Notes: generated from the sequence alone by a model not told the origin. Shown: positions 26,801 through 34,809, numbered from the stretch's first letter. The stretch: 38,151 bases of DNA from Akkermansiaceae bacterium (GCA_015062015.1 SUVM01000005.1:1-38151), one strand, 5' to 3'. Numbers and translations are program-made.

Positions 26801-27290
26801 GCGCGTGCCGCAAACGATCCTGCTCTGCCTGCGGTATGGTAGAAGCCTCCTGCAGACGTTGCACAATGGCGGCAGACAATACAGCCGGGTGAGCCACAAA
26901 ACGCAAACAAATGCGGCGTGCGGTATCCGGGTCCGCCGTACGCAAGAGTTCCACACACTCCTGCGTTTGCTGTGCTGTGGGTGCAGCATGGGCAAAAGCC
27001 GTTTTTTCCTCCAGCTCGCACCATTGTTGCAAAGCCTCCTGCACATGCTGCGGCACCTCCGATGGCGGCAACCATGCATCCAGCCCAAAATCCTGCCCGG
27101 AGACATTTTCCAAAAAATCCAACGCCGCAGAGCGCACGCGTATATCATCGCTACGCAAATACTGCAACAACTGCGCGCGGGAACATTGCTCCGGTGTACG
27201 CACCCAAGTTTGTATCTGCTTTAAGGCATCTTCCCCCATGGCAGAGGCAGACGCCAACAAGAGAGAAACCGCTAAGAGCTTGGTTTTCAT
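23829..27290 (-). CDS. Large exported HEAT-repeat protein with thioredoxin-like CxxC domain and C-terminal membrane anchor
   Basis: A 1153-residue protein. Residues 1-19 form a signal peptide (ending ASASAMG). From about 30 to 420 there are helical HEAT-like repeats (SDDIRVRSAALDFLE, DALVREVAIDILLD, SPHWRIRAAMLDLLA, DETVRQYAAAAI); the middle part is less regular. A Glu/Asp/Ala linker precedes a thioredoxin-like domain at about 974-1065 with VEFFHTKGCNDCKQAM (CNDC at 987-990), and one membrane helix spans about 1121-1143 before a basic tail. The bulk should lie outside the cytoplasm, with the disulfide motif near the membrane. A redox role is inference. It follows the Sel1 gene by 30 bases, probably one transcript. 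Confidence 0.78.
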   Translation of the reverse strand: MKTKLLAVSLLLASASAMGEDALKQIQTWVRTPEQCSRAQLLQYLRSDDIRVRSAALDFLENVSGQDFGLDAWLPPSEVPQHVQEALQQWCELEEKTAFAHAAPTAQQTQECVELLRTADPDTARRICLRFVAHPAVLSAAIVQRLQEASTIPQAEQDRLRHAQYRIHLLSAMGDNAVPVATALTSHVRSDTLDALESLREVRVPALPVVMEFSAHSDALVREVAIDILLDVGRNTAFDVLCDSLMAEADSNILQIAAKRLAVCKAKPNVIRFLRQCALSDDEDIALAGLETLAALAENSSDSEEEKNSADLSADMLNVAQCAELLKSPHWRIRAAMLDLLAETAPFVQAVAKNQAIQQSVVALLQDDDETVRQYAAAAIIKARMTLEHLEALTEYAMSTPSMTPFVMALYCSGDKKLPPALLELLPRMTVADVQQLIQYDEANRGIFSDTDRNHRNYSPIMMGLLANPDAQVRTLLIRWVGREMMRQSTDFTDAVFEWLDSPAVDFEEKYDFLDSSYSKFPSSEKERLVAWFKTQFATPEAQSPEQRTKLLMLLYEFDADAASAYVGSYVLKTSKGTRVAFTSNSMGLIPLLETDDAVAIINDLSFSSARSFISYADINNITSEQKEKWLSLLTSPQIREDLRCIFFIDALKLAYNEESLCFELSKAYIEAALAENAASLFSRMVIVATCCQQSPHWDGLKEKARAVIPQLPADLQAFIECVDNLPTTAQAVEPWATQYAASEHICVRRIVACCLLPLYRATPFLIFEGEQPVVLTFEHPMSRVDLKRKSCPVSLIRLVDHMQQDADDLVSLFAGASMLYRTGDCDRARFIAHLTEYKKKNDEETSFDFVLSHIDDVLNEVWKRWHEHRTGVEEPFKLKGSPKKLKPGIETVLVQLRNATGNVWGLIPEVKKYVSEDADSEDSSVAAVKASDFRFAAPAAESPPAAQPDTAQDAASADDADTEEVAIQTVDRHTPVKVEFFHTKGCNDCKQAMALLDALRATYPKLHVTSHDVESDAGKQRNLVLCERYGVPAEQKRKAPILFAESGYIYGTQITKDNVLTVLDAAIAGKRHELLPDAEHTPQEAEPATPVATVPATDLLADTQADEAAQADAELKQQNIIGYVVLGLGAVLFLVAAAVFLFVGRRKQGTES

Positions 27291-27320
27291 AGGGTAAGTA
27301 GAGGTTGTTCAATAATATAT

Positions 27321-28739
27321 CTATTGCATCTGTTGAGCCTGCTTTACAAGCTCGGGGAAAACACACCAACTACGGGAGGCCACAATATCATCATATAACT
27401 TTTGTACTCGCTCATAGATGGTATAATGGGACTCTTGGTACATTTTGGCGCAAAGGTCATCCTTTGCAAATTGCAAATAAATATCGGCCATGGTGGCATC
27501 GGGCGGCGTATCGGCAGAGCCCAAGGCCGTAATGGCAGCCATGACTGTATAGGCGGAGGGAGACCCCGCTGCAACGGCTTCCATTAAATAGTTAGAAGCT
27601 TTTTTCAGGTCGCTTTTCACGCCGCCGAATCCGTTGTAATAAACAGATGCCAATGCCTGATAAGCCAAGGCATTGCCCATATTGCGCCCGGCCTCCAATA
27701 GCCGGAGACCCTGTTGCACATCCTGCTCGCACCCTGCCCCCAAAATAAGGCAGTATCCTTTACCCACTTTACCATCGGGCAAGCCGCACTGTGCCGCGTA
27801 GTCGAACAATCGGTACAGCTCTGCGGCATCACAGGAGCCAAACTTATTATCTGTCGCATATACGGCTAAATCAAAAGCAGCCTGCGGAGACCCCAGCATA
27901 GCTGCCAACTCCAGCATCTTGCGTCCGGCTGCTTCGTTTTTCTCTATTTTGAGAGAATGTGTGGGGTCGTACCCATCCGGGTTAATCAGAGCCGAGCCAT
28001 AAATATACATAGCCATAACATGATGGCGTTCAACCGCTGTTTTAAGATAGCCGAAGCGTTCTGCATCGCTGATAACATCTGCGGGAGATTGGCTCAGAAT
28101 AAACGGGGCTGTGACGCTACCGTGGGCGCATGCTTTTTTCATCCACTCCACAATTTTGATGTCAGATATTTGCAGATTGGCCACAAGCTCCTCCAGATAA
28201 TGGTTCTTTTTATTGAGCTCGGAGCGAACTTCCGGGGCATTCAGTTTATCGAGCGCGAGTCTTCCGGTATGCAAAATGTAGAGCGCGCGCGCCTTGCTAT
28301 TGCCGGATTTGCAAGCTTCGATTAGGTGTTGTTTAGCTTTCTCGTTATCGGTTTCGTGGCGAATTGTGGCAGACAGAATATAAGCCGGGGTGTACTTGGC
28401 ACGCATGGCATTGTCTAAATCGCGGAGCATGCGGTCGTATTCCGGTGTTCCGATAGACGTGTAGGGCAACTGGTACATCACGCGCCAGGCAATAGCCGCA
28501 GCATTACCGGCAGCCGCCTGTTTTTGCATCATGTCGTAAAAGGTACTCACGGAGCCTCCGTTATCGGCAACGATGCGGGCAGCTTCATAAAAATCTTCGC
28601 TGCCGGTTTTAATCATGTTATTTAATGCTTGCACAAACTGCTGTTCTATCGCAACAGTTTGAACACTTGCAGACGCTGTAGGTGCGGCCGCTAACTCTCC
28701 TCCGACCAAGGCTAATAACAACAGGGTGCTTCGCATCAT
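27321..28739 (-). CDS. Exported Sel1/TPR-like repeat protein
   Basis: A 472-residue protein. The frame extends upstream into dxr, but a promoter whose -10 ends 6 bases before the ATG at 28739 and the signal peptide (MMRSTLLLLALVGGELAAAPTASA) fix the start. Sel1-like repeats of about 36 residues are seen from about 225 on: RKMLELAAMLGSPQAAFDLAVYA, then GKGYCLILGAGCEQDVQ, NALAYQALASVYYNG and KASNYLMEAVAAGSPSA in succession. Such repeats bind proteins. No catalytic motif is seen. It probably precedes the HEAT/thioredoxin-like gene on one transcript, so the two may work together in the periplasm. Confidence 0.78.
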   Translation of the reverse strand: MMRSTLLLLALVGGELAAAPTASASVQTVAIEQQFVQALNNMIKTGSEDFYEAARIVADNGGSVSTFYDMMQKQAAAGNAAAIAWRVMYQLPYTSIGTPEYDRMLRDLDNAMRAKYTPAYILSATIRHETDNEKAKQHLIEACKSGNSKARALYILHTGRLALDKLNAPEVRSELNKKNHYLEELVANLQISDIKIVEWMKKACAHGSVTAPFILSQSPADVISDAERFGYLKTAVERHHVMAMYIYGSALINPDGYDPTHSLKIEKNEAAGRKMLELAAMLGSPQAAFDLAVYATDNKFGSCDAAELYRLFDYAAQCGLPDGKVGKGYCLILGAGCEQDVQQGLRLLEAGRNMGNALAYQALASVYYNGFGGVKSDLKKASNYLMEAVAAGSPSAYTVMAAITALGSADTPPDATMADIYLQFAKDDLCAKMYQESHYTIYERVQKLYDDIVASRSWCVFPELVKQAQQMQ

Positions 28740-28745
28740 ACCTGC

Positions 28746-28774
28746 ACTATACACGCTTTGCTGCGGGGGAGCAA
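28746..28774 (-). promoter_or_regulatory. Promoter of the Sel1-repeat gene, leaderless
   Basis: On the minus strand: -35 TTGCTC (28769-28774), 17-base spacer, -10 TATAGT (28746-28751), six bases, ATG at 28739. It lies between the dxr stop and this gene, so the unit can be expressed without dxr. Confidence 0.65.
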
Positions 28775-28788
28775 GCCAATTTTCTGAC

Positions 28789-29952
28789 TTACCCGCGCAC
28801 AATTCTAGCCGCTTCTTCTCGTGCCATGGCATCGGCCTCGAGGATGACGGACAAATCTCCGTGGTAATCTCTGGGCGAGAGTCGCGAAAGTGCAGCCTCT
28901 ACGGTTTGCCAGATTCCGGGGAAGGATAATCTACCCTCCACAAAAGCCTGCACCGCAACCTCATTGGCAGCGTTGTACATAGCGGGCATCGTACCACCGA
29001 TTAAGCCGCTTTGGCGGGCCAGAGACAAAGCCGGAAAATCCTCCCAACGCGGGGCTTCGAATCGCAAGGATGCAATTTGAGCCAAATCTAATCGTTTAAG
29101 GGAATTGGGGGTACGCTCCGGCCAAGTAACGGCATATTGAATCGGGAAGCACATATCGCTGCTGCTCAATTGTGCTAAAATAGAGCCATCCGTAAACTCG
29201 ACGAGAGAATGTACAATACTTTGCGGGTGCACCACCACATCCACGCGCTCCATAGGCACCCCGAACAACCAGCGAGCTTCTATCATCTCTAAACCCTTGT
29301 TGAAAAGCGTAGCAGAATCTATGGTGATTTTGCGGCCCATTTTCCAAGTCGGGTGCTGCAAGGCTTGCTCCAAGGTAACATGGGCTAACTGCTCTGCCGG
29401 GGTTTGACGGAAGGGCCCGCCGCTGGCAGTTAAAATGAGGCGGCTCACCTGCTCTGCACCACCTTGGTGCCCTTGTAGACATTGGAAAATGGCATTATGC
29501 TCACTATCCACAGGCAACACATTTACCCCCTTTGCTGCGGCGCGCTGCATCACAACCTCACCGGCCATTACCAATATTTCTTTAGAAGCAATCGCCAAAT
29601 CCTTACCGGCCTCAATAGCCTCTAACGTGGGTTGTAACCCCGCAGTGCCGATAATAGATACCAACACCATGTCGGCGTTCACGAGCGTAGCTAACGCGCA
29701 CAACCCCTCCAACCCGGTGTAAATGCGGGTATGTGCAGGCACCTGCTGCTTAAGCCTCTCGTAACCGGTAGCGTCAAAAAGGCATACATCGCGCACGCCG
29801 AAGCGGTTTACCTGCTCTGCCAGAGCATCTACGCTGCTATGGGCAGCCAACCCGACAACCTCCATACGCTCGGGGATATCCTGCGCTACTTTAAGTGCAC
29901 TGGTGCCGATACTGCCGGTAGAACCAAGAATGACGACGCGTTTTTTATTCAT
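28789..29952 (-). CDS. dxr: 1-deoxy-D-xylulose 5-phosphate reductoisomerase
   Basis: Second step of the MEP isoprenoid pathway, DXP to MEP with NADPH. With ATG at 29952 it has 387 residues; a GTG two codons upstream is possible. Seen are the NADPH loop LGSTGSIGTSALKV, the metal and substrate motifs ASKEILVMAGEV and LPVDSEHNAIFQ, ILTASGGPFR, and the C-terminal GGTMPAMYNAANEVAV. No Shine-Dalgarno; the promoter ends 9 bases before the ATG. It diverges from rnpB. Confidence 0.96.
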   Translation of the reverse strand: MNKKRVVILGSTGSIGTSALKVAQDIPERMEVVGLAAHSSVDALAEQVNRFGVRDVCLFDATGYERLKQQVPAHTRIYTGLEGLCALATLVNADMVLVSIIGTAGLQPTLEAIEAGKDLAIASKEILVMAGEVVMQRAAAKGVNVLPVDSEHNAIFQCLQGHQGGAEQVSRLILTASGGPFRQTPAEQLAHVTLEQALQHPTWKMGRKITIDSATLFNKGLEMIEARWLFGVPMERVDVVVHPQSIVHSLVEFTDGSILAQLSSSDMCFPIQYAVTWPERTPNSLKRLDLAQIASLRFEAPRWEDFPALSLARQSGLIGGTMPAMYNAANEVAVQAFVEGRLSFPGIWQTVEAALSRLSPRDYHGDLSVILEADAMAREEAARIVRG

Positions 29953-29961
29953 GTGCACAAC

Positions 29962-29990
29962 AGTCTACCGTATAAATGCTCATTTGGCAA
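29962..29990 (-). promoter_or_regulatory. Promoter of dxr
   Basis: On the minus strand: -35 TTGCCA (29985-29990), 17-base spacer, -10 TAGACT (29962-29967), nine bases to the ATG. The -35 lies inside a 13-bp inverted repeat shared with the rnpB promoter. Confidence 0.7.
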
Positions 29991-30073
29991 GCTTGTATCG
30001 TATTCTTGTTCCATTTCTGCCCCTGCGTAAGCGGCCCAAGTATGGTGCTGTTCAGAAATTAAGCTTGCCAAAT
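29982..30073. repeat. 13-bp perfect inverted repeat spanning the divergent dxr and rnpB -35 boxes
   Basis: ATTTGGCAAGCTT at 29982-29994 and AAGCTTGCCAAAT at 30061-30073 are exact reverse complements separated by 66 bases. Each arm contains the -35 box TTGCCA of the promoter facing away from the other arm. Confidence 0.75.
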
Positions 30074-30093
30074 AGGGCATAATGGTGTAAAGT
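30065..30093 (+). promoter_or_regulatory. Promoter of rnpB
   Basis: -35 TTGCCA (30065-30070), 17-base spacer, -10 TAAAGT (30088-30093). The predicted start, about 7 bases later, coincides with the first paired base of the RNase P RNA. Confidence 0.75.
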
Positions 30094-30098
30094 GTCGG

Positions 30099-30480
30099 CG
30101 CCGTTCGGGTTCGGGTGGTCGCTGTGCCGTTAGCGGCATAGAGGAAAGTCCGGACATCATAAGGCAGCGTGTCCTCTGAAAAGGGGAGACACCCGGAGCC
30201 AATGCCGGGTGGACGGAAAGTGCCGCAGAAAACAAACCGCCCGCAAGGGTAAGGGTGAAAAGGTGGGGTAAGAGCCCACCGCTCCGAAGGTAACGACGGA
30301 GGCATGGTAAACCCCGCGCGATGCAAGACAAACAGGGGAAGGGTCGCCTGCCCGCTCAGAATCCCCGGGTAATAGTTGCACCCGGCTATAAACGCCGGGC
30401 ATGCCGCATGCGGCATGAGAAAAATGACCACACAGCCCGCAAGGGTGGACAGAATCCGGCTTACAGAACCCGAACGGCAC
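30099..30480 (+). ncRNA. rnpB: RNase P RNA, bacterial type A
   Basis: The catalytic RNA that trims tRNA 5' leaders. Conserved core elements are present: GAGGAAAGTCCGGAC near 30141-30155 at the 5' side and the 3' ACAGAA core at 30463-30468. The terminal helix P1 forms between 30100-30111 and 30467-30478. The length, about 380 bases, fits type A. Ends are set by P1 pairing and the promoter. Open frames crossing this region on either strand are spurious. No clear terminator was found before the next gene, so read-through into coaE-rho is possible. Confidence 0.95.
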
Positions 30481-30544
30481 CACGCGACATCATCCACAAA
30501 AAACACAGGCATACACGCTTTACACTTGTAAAAGGAACATAAAG

Positions 30545-32452
30545 TTGATAGAATCTCACCCCGTGAAGGTAATTGTTGTAACAGGCGGCATCGCATCAGG
30601 CAAATCGACAGTCGTAACTCTCCTTACCGAAATAGCAGGCAAAGGGCTTATTGTATTCGATTGTGACCAAGCAGTTAAAGAGCTTCAGGAAAGCGGAGAG
30701 CTCAACGCCCCGCTTGTTGAGGCATTCGGCGAGCAGGTCTTGACTCCGCAGGGAGCCATTAATAAAGATTTCCTCCGAGATATCGTCAAAAACAATCCTG
30801 CCGGGCGTGAGCAGCTCAATAGCGTTGTGCACCCCTTGGTACAACAAAAATGCGAGGCAGCACAACAAGCAGCAAGAGAAAGTGAGTGTGTGCATACATT
30901 TGTTGTGGATATTCCCCTGTTCTTTGAGAGCACAATCAACCTCCATGCGGACCGCATTTGCTTAGCCGCCGTTACGCCGGAGACGCAAATAGCCCGTCTG
31001 GTTACAAGAGACGGCATCAGCCGCGAAGACGCGCAGGCCATGCTCGATGCCCAGTTGCCGACACAGGAAAAAATCGAGAAATCCGCCACCGTTTTCTGGA
31101 ACGAAGGCAGCCTCGAGATGTTGCGCGAGCAAGTGCTCTACTTCTATACGGCAGAACTTGCTAAGGAGGCAGAAACCGTTATCGCCCGCAGCACGGTAAT
31201 CAACCTCAACACCCTACGCGCTATGCCGCTTAATGAGCTGCAAACCCTTGCCGCAGAGCAACTCAAACAAAGCCTTGCCGGCATGACGCGCCGAGAAATC
31301 ATCCTGGAATATGCCAAAGTCTGCTCCCACCAAGGCAACCAGGTTTATGCCACAGGCGTGTTGGACTTTACCAAAGACGGCATCATCTTGGCGAGAGACG
31401 ATAACAGCAGCTTCAAACACGGCGCGGACGATGTACAGGTATTCCCCGAAGTGGTGCGCAAATACAACCTGCGCCCCGGCAACAAAGTAAAACTGCGCCT
31501 GGCCCAAGAGCAAAGCAACAAATCCAACCGCTATCTGCGCGCAGCCGATGTGGTGGAAATTGAGGGCATCCCCGCCAAAAACTTTAACCAATTCAAGGAG
31601 TTTGACCAATTAACACCCCTTTTCCCCAGAGAGCGCATTATTCTGGAGAACGCTTCTCTCAAACTCCCCTCCATGCGTGTGCTCGATCTTATCACCCCGC
31701 TGGGCATGGGGCAACGTGCCCTCATTGTCGCCCCGCCCCGTGGCGGTAAAACCGTGTTGCTCAAAAATATAGCCAAATCCATCCGCACCAATTACCCGGA
31801 TGCAGAGCTACTCGTACTCCTGCTCGACGAGCGCCCCGAAGAAGTAACGGATTTTGAGGAAACGGTGGATGCCCCCGTCTATGCCTCTACCTTCGATGAA
31901 CCGTCTTTGCGCCATGCTCAGCTCAGCGACATTGTGCTGGAGCGTGCTCGGCGCTTGGTGGAACAGGGCAAAAACGTCATCATCCTGCTGGATTCTCTTA
32001 CCCGCCTCTCCCGAGGCTACAACGCCAACCAAATCGGTGGCCGCATCATGTCCGGCGGTCTTGGCTCCAATGCCCTCGAAAAACCCCGCAAATTCTTCGG
32101 AGCCGCCCGTAATGTAGAAGAAGGCGGCAGCCTCACCATCATTGCCACCTGTCTGGTCGACACGGAATCCCGCATGGATGAAATCATCTTCGAGGAGTTC
32201 AAAGGTACCGGTAATATGGAAATTCGTCTGGATCGCGAGCTCTCCGAGCGGCGCATCTACCCCGCTATCTCCATCCCCCAAAGCGGTACGCGTAACGATG
32301 ACCGCCTTTACCACCCCGATGAGTTTACCCGCATCCAACAACTGCGCCGCCAACTTGCCACCCTCCCCGGTTGGGAAGCTCTGGAAACCTTGCTCAAAAA
32401 CATTAAACGCACCCAAAATAACGCAGAATTACTCATCGGCGGTATTAAATAA
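30545..32452 (+). CDS. Fusion of dephospho-CoA kinase (CoaE) and transcription termination factor Rho
   Basis: One uninterrupted frame of 635 residues joins two housekeeping enzymes. Residues 1-205 are CoaE, the last step of CoA synthesis: P-loop [12 protein letters not shown] (11-22), DCDQAVKEL, the VHPLV segment and a typical end with [17 protein letters not shown]. Residues 218-635 are full-length Rho: RNA-binding N-domain, Walker A APPRGGKT (396-403), [11 protein letters not shown]-loop region [12 protein letters not shown]-loop [18 protein letters not shown] and the arginine-finger region LDRELSERR. The start is TTG at 30545, 8 bases after AAGGA; GTG at 30563 is an alternative. The Rho primary-site motif DGFGF is replaced by DGIIL. 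Confidence 0.93.
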   Translation: MIESHPVKVIVVTGGIASGKSTVVTLLTEIAGKGLIVFDCDQAVKELQESGELNAPLVEAFGEQVLTPQGAINKDFLRDIVKNNPAGREQLNSVVHPLVQQKCEAAQQAARESECVHTFVVDIPLFFESTINLHADRICLAAVTPETQIARLVTRDGISREDAQAMLDAQLPTQEKIEKSATVFWNEGSLEMLREQVLYFYTAELAKEAETVIARSTVINLNTLRAMPLNELQTLAAEQLKQSLAGMTRREIILEYAKVCSHQGNQVYATGVLDFTKDGIILARDDNSSFKHGADDVQVFPEVVRKYNLRPGNKVKLRLAQEQSNKSNRYLRAADVVEIEGIPAKNFNQFKEFDQLTPLFPRERIILENASLKLPSMRVLDLITPLGMGQRALIVAPPRGGKTVLLKNIAKSIRTNYPDAELLVLLLDERPEEVTDFEETVDAPVYASTFDEPSLRHAQLSDIVLERARRLVEQGKNVIILLDSLTRLSRGYNANQIGGRIMSGGLGSNALEKPRKFFGAARNVEEGGSLTIIATCLVDTESRMDEIIFEEFKGTGNMEIRLDRELSERRIYPAISIPQSGTRNDDRLYHPDEFTRIQQLRRQLATLPGWEALETLLKNIKRTQNNAELLIGGIK

Positions 32453-32477
32453 TTTTTGCCTCATTCTCATCTCATTC

Positions 32478-32504
32478 GCCCTGTGTGCCATGTGCATGCA
32501 GGGC
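32478..32504 (+). terminator. Weak hairpin after coaE-rho
   Basis: GCCCTG (32478-32483) and CAGGGC (32499-32504) could pair, followed by CTCCTTTATTTC. The stem is short and the loop is 15 bases, so a true intrinsic terminator is doubtful. Confidence 0.35.
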
Positions 32505-32573
32505 TCCTTTATTTCCTGATAATCCTATCATTTTCATAGCATAAGCTAGTGCAACCTCGCAAGCATTATCACC

Positions 32574-32587
32574 TAGAGTTAACTCTA
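32574..32587. repeat. 14-bp perfect palindrome upstream of the acyl-CoA synthetase promoter
   Basis: TAGAGTTAACTCTA, a perfect dyad 42 bases upstream of the -35 box at 32630. Shares the core GAGTTAACTC with 8614-8623. Possible operator; no binding protein is known. Confidence 0.5.
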
Positions 32588-32629
32588 TATAAATAAATAA
32601 GATTTTTTAATAAAAAACGTGAAACAGGC

Positions 32630-32657
32630 TTGAAAAACCAATAAAAGGTGATAGAAT
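32630..32657 (+). promoter_or_regulatory. Promoter of the acyl-CoA synthetase gene
   Basis: -35 TTGAAA (32630-32635), 16-base spacer, -10 TAGAAT (32652-32657), giving a leader of about 40 bases. The region upstream is strongly A+T-rich, which fits a highly expressed gene. Confidence 0.7.
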
Positions 32658-32703
32658 AAAAGCAGAGCCGATAGAGGCAACAATTTCACAACGCTATTAT
32701 ACT

Positions 32704-34785
32704 ATGTCACTCGAATCATTCTTCAACCCGAAGAGCATTGCAGTAGTCGGTGTATCTGCCGATACCACAAAACTGGGCGCCGTTGTATTCAACAACATCA
32801 TATCTGCTGATTACAAGGGGAATCTGTACGGCGTAAACCCGAAGATGGGTGGCCAAGAGCTTTGCGGCAAGCCCTGCTATGCCAGTGTAGACGCTCTGCC
32901 GGAACCCATGGATTTGGTTGTTATCCTCGTACCGGCTCGTTTCACGGAAGCCGTGGTAGACGCCTGCATCACCAATGGCACCAAGAACATCTCCATCATC
33001 ACCGCCGGTTTCGCAGAAGTGGGCGAGAAGGAATTGGAGAAGCGCATCGCGCAGAAATGCTTGGACAACGGCATCAACCTGCTTGGGCCGAACTGCTTGG
33101 GTCACATTTCCACCTTCGATAACGTAAACGCTTCATTTGCAGACGGTTTCCCGGCACGCGGCAACGTAGCATTTGTTTCTCAGTCCGGCGCATATTGCTC
33201 TGCCATCATGGATTGGGCAGCCGGCAAAGGCATTGGTTTCTCCCACTTCATCTCCATCGGCAACAAAGCCGTCATGGGCGAAGATGCCCTGTTGGCTGCT
33301 CTTAAGGACGACCCCAACACCAACGCCTTCGTCTTCTATCTGGAGTCTCTCAAGAACGGCAAGGAATTCCTCAAGGTTATCAAAGAAGTATCCGACACTA
33401 AGCCCTGCGTTATCATGGAGCCCGGTAAGAGTGCCAAGGCACAGGCCGCATCCCTGTCTCACACCGGTTCTCTTGCCCCGAACTACCGCGTGCTCGAGAT
33501 GGCTCTGCAAGGTGCAGGTGCCATTCAGGCATACAATGACCGCGAGCTCTTCGGCTTGCTGGAGGTGTTGCAATACTGCAACCACAACGAGTTTGACGGT
33601 CAGGTAGCCGTGCTCACCAATGCCGGTGGCGTGGGCGTGCTCACCTCCGACCTTTGCGAAGAAGCCGGGTTGGATCTCGCGCCTCCCAGCGAGGAGACCA
33701 AGGCTGCTCTGCGCAACGTGCTTACCCCCGAGGCATCTTTGGGTAACCCCATCGACGTAGTGGGCGATGCCAAGGCAGACCGCTACGAGGCTGCCCTGCG
33801 TGTTCTTTGCGAAAGCGGCGAGTACAAGAATATACTCGTTCTGCTCACCCCGCAGCGTGTTACCGATTGCCCCGGAACGGCAGAAGCCGTTATCAAACTG
33901 GCACCGCAGTACCCCAACGTCAACATCTACTGCTCCTTTGTGGGTGGTGCCCGTGTGGACGAAGGACGCGTTCTGCTTGACAAAGCCAAGATTCTCAACT
34001 ACGAGTATCCGGCCGACATCGTGCGCCTGTTGGGTCTGCTGAAAGCTCAAATGGCATTCCGCGGCAAGAAGCTTGCCACCTGCGAAACCGGCGAAGTTCC
34101 CGCAGAAATCAAAGCAGCCATTACCTCCGCCAAGGAAGCCGGTTTGGCCTCCCTGCCCCAAGAGACTGTTAATGCCCTGATGGACCACTACGGCATCGAC
34201 TACCCGAAGTGCGGCAACTTTACCGATAAGGAAGCAGCTCTTGCGTTCTGCAAGACCATCTTCCCCAACGCAGTTGTGCTCAAGCTCTCCGCGCCCGATG
34301 CTTTGCACAAGACCGAGATGAAGGGTATTTACCTCAATATCAACGACGAGGCTTCCTTCACCGAGGCATGGGACGGCCTGTGGGGTTCCATCACCAAGTT
34401 CCAGCTTAAAGGTGCTTCCGTCCTCATCCAAGAGATGATTACCAAGGCCACGGAAACCATTATCGGCGTCAACACCGATAAGAACTTCGGCCGCGTCATG
34501 GTATTCGGTACAGGCGGCATTTACACCGAGGTAATGCGCGACACCACCATGCGCATTCTGCCTGCCGACGATTTCTCCGCTATGATTAAAGAGACCAAGG
34601 TTGGCACCATCCTCAATGGTGTTCGCGGAGAGGCTCCCAAGGCAGTTGGTCCTTTGGCCGACACGCTTGCCAAGGTGCAGAAGCTCGTGCTCGAGAACCC
34701 GGAGATTACCGCCATCGACGGCAACCCCGTACTCGTCACCGCAGACCGCGCCGTGGTTGTGGACTTCAAGATGATTCTCAAGTAA
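32704..34785 (+). CDS. ADP-forming acetate/acyl-CoA ligase, fused alpha-beta
   Basis: Converts acyl-CoA (typically acetyl-CoA), ADP and phosphate to the acid, CoA and ATP, a substrate-level energy step in fermenters. The 693 residues hold the CoA-binding domain (1-130, NPKSIAVVGVSAD), the ligase domains with the phospho-His loop SLSHTGSLAPN (His253), and an ATP-grasp beta part from about 470 (VVLKLSAPDALHKTEMKGI, then GVNTDKNFGRVMVFGTGGIYTEV). No acetyltransferase domain is attached. Third-position G/C bias is stronger than in neighbours, suggesting high expression. Substrate choice cannot be read from sequence. Confidence 0.9.
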   Translation: MSLESFFNPKSIAVVGVSADTTKLGAVVFNNIISADYKGNLYGVNPKMGGQELCGKPCYASVDALPEPMDLVVILVPARFTEAVVDACITNGTKNISIITAGFAEVGEKELEKRIAQKCLDNGINLLGPNCLGHISTFDNVNASFADGFPARGNVAFVSQSGAYCSAIMDWAAGKGIGFSHFISIGNKAVMGEDALLAALKDDPNTNAFVFYLESLKNGKEFLKVIKEVSDTKPCVIMEPGKSAKAQAASLSHTGSLAPNYRVLEMALQGAGAIQAYNDRELFGLLEVLQYCNHNEFDGQVAVLTNAGGVGVLTSDLCEEAGLDLAPPSEETKAALRNVLTPEASLGNPIDVVGDAKADRYEAALRVLCESGEYKNILVLLTPQRVTDCPGTAEAVIKLAPQYPNVNIYCSFVGGARVDEGRVLLDKAKILNYEYPADIVRLLGLLKAQMAFRGKKLATCETGEVPAEIKAAITSAKEAGLASLPQETVNALMDHYGIDYPKCGNFTDKEAALAFCKTIFPNAVVLKLSAPDALHKTEMKGIYLNINDEASFTEAWDGLWGSITKFQLKGASVLIQEMITKATETIIGVNTDKNFGRVMVFGTGGIYTEVMRDTTMRILPADDFSAMIKETKVGTILNGVRGEAPKAVGPLADTLAKVQKLVLENPEITAIDGNPVLVTADRAVVVDFKMILK

Positions 34786-34809
34786 GCTTTTATTGCTCAA
34801 CTGATACTT

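Noticed and set aside
29949..30596. Minus-strand open frame of 215 codons
   Set aside because: It lies antisense to rnpB and its promoter, with unnatural composition; the RNase P RNA explains the region.
33133..34800. Minus-strand open frame of 555 codons
   Set aside because: Antisense shadow of the ADP-forming acyl-CoA synthetase, caused by its strong codon bias. No family motifs appear on this strand.
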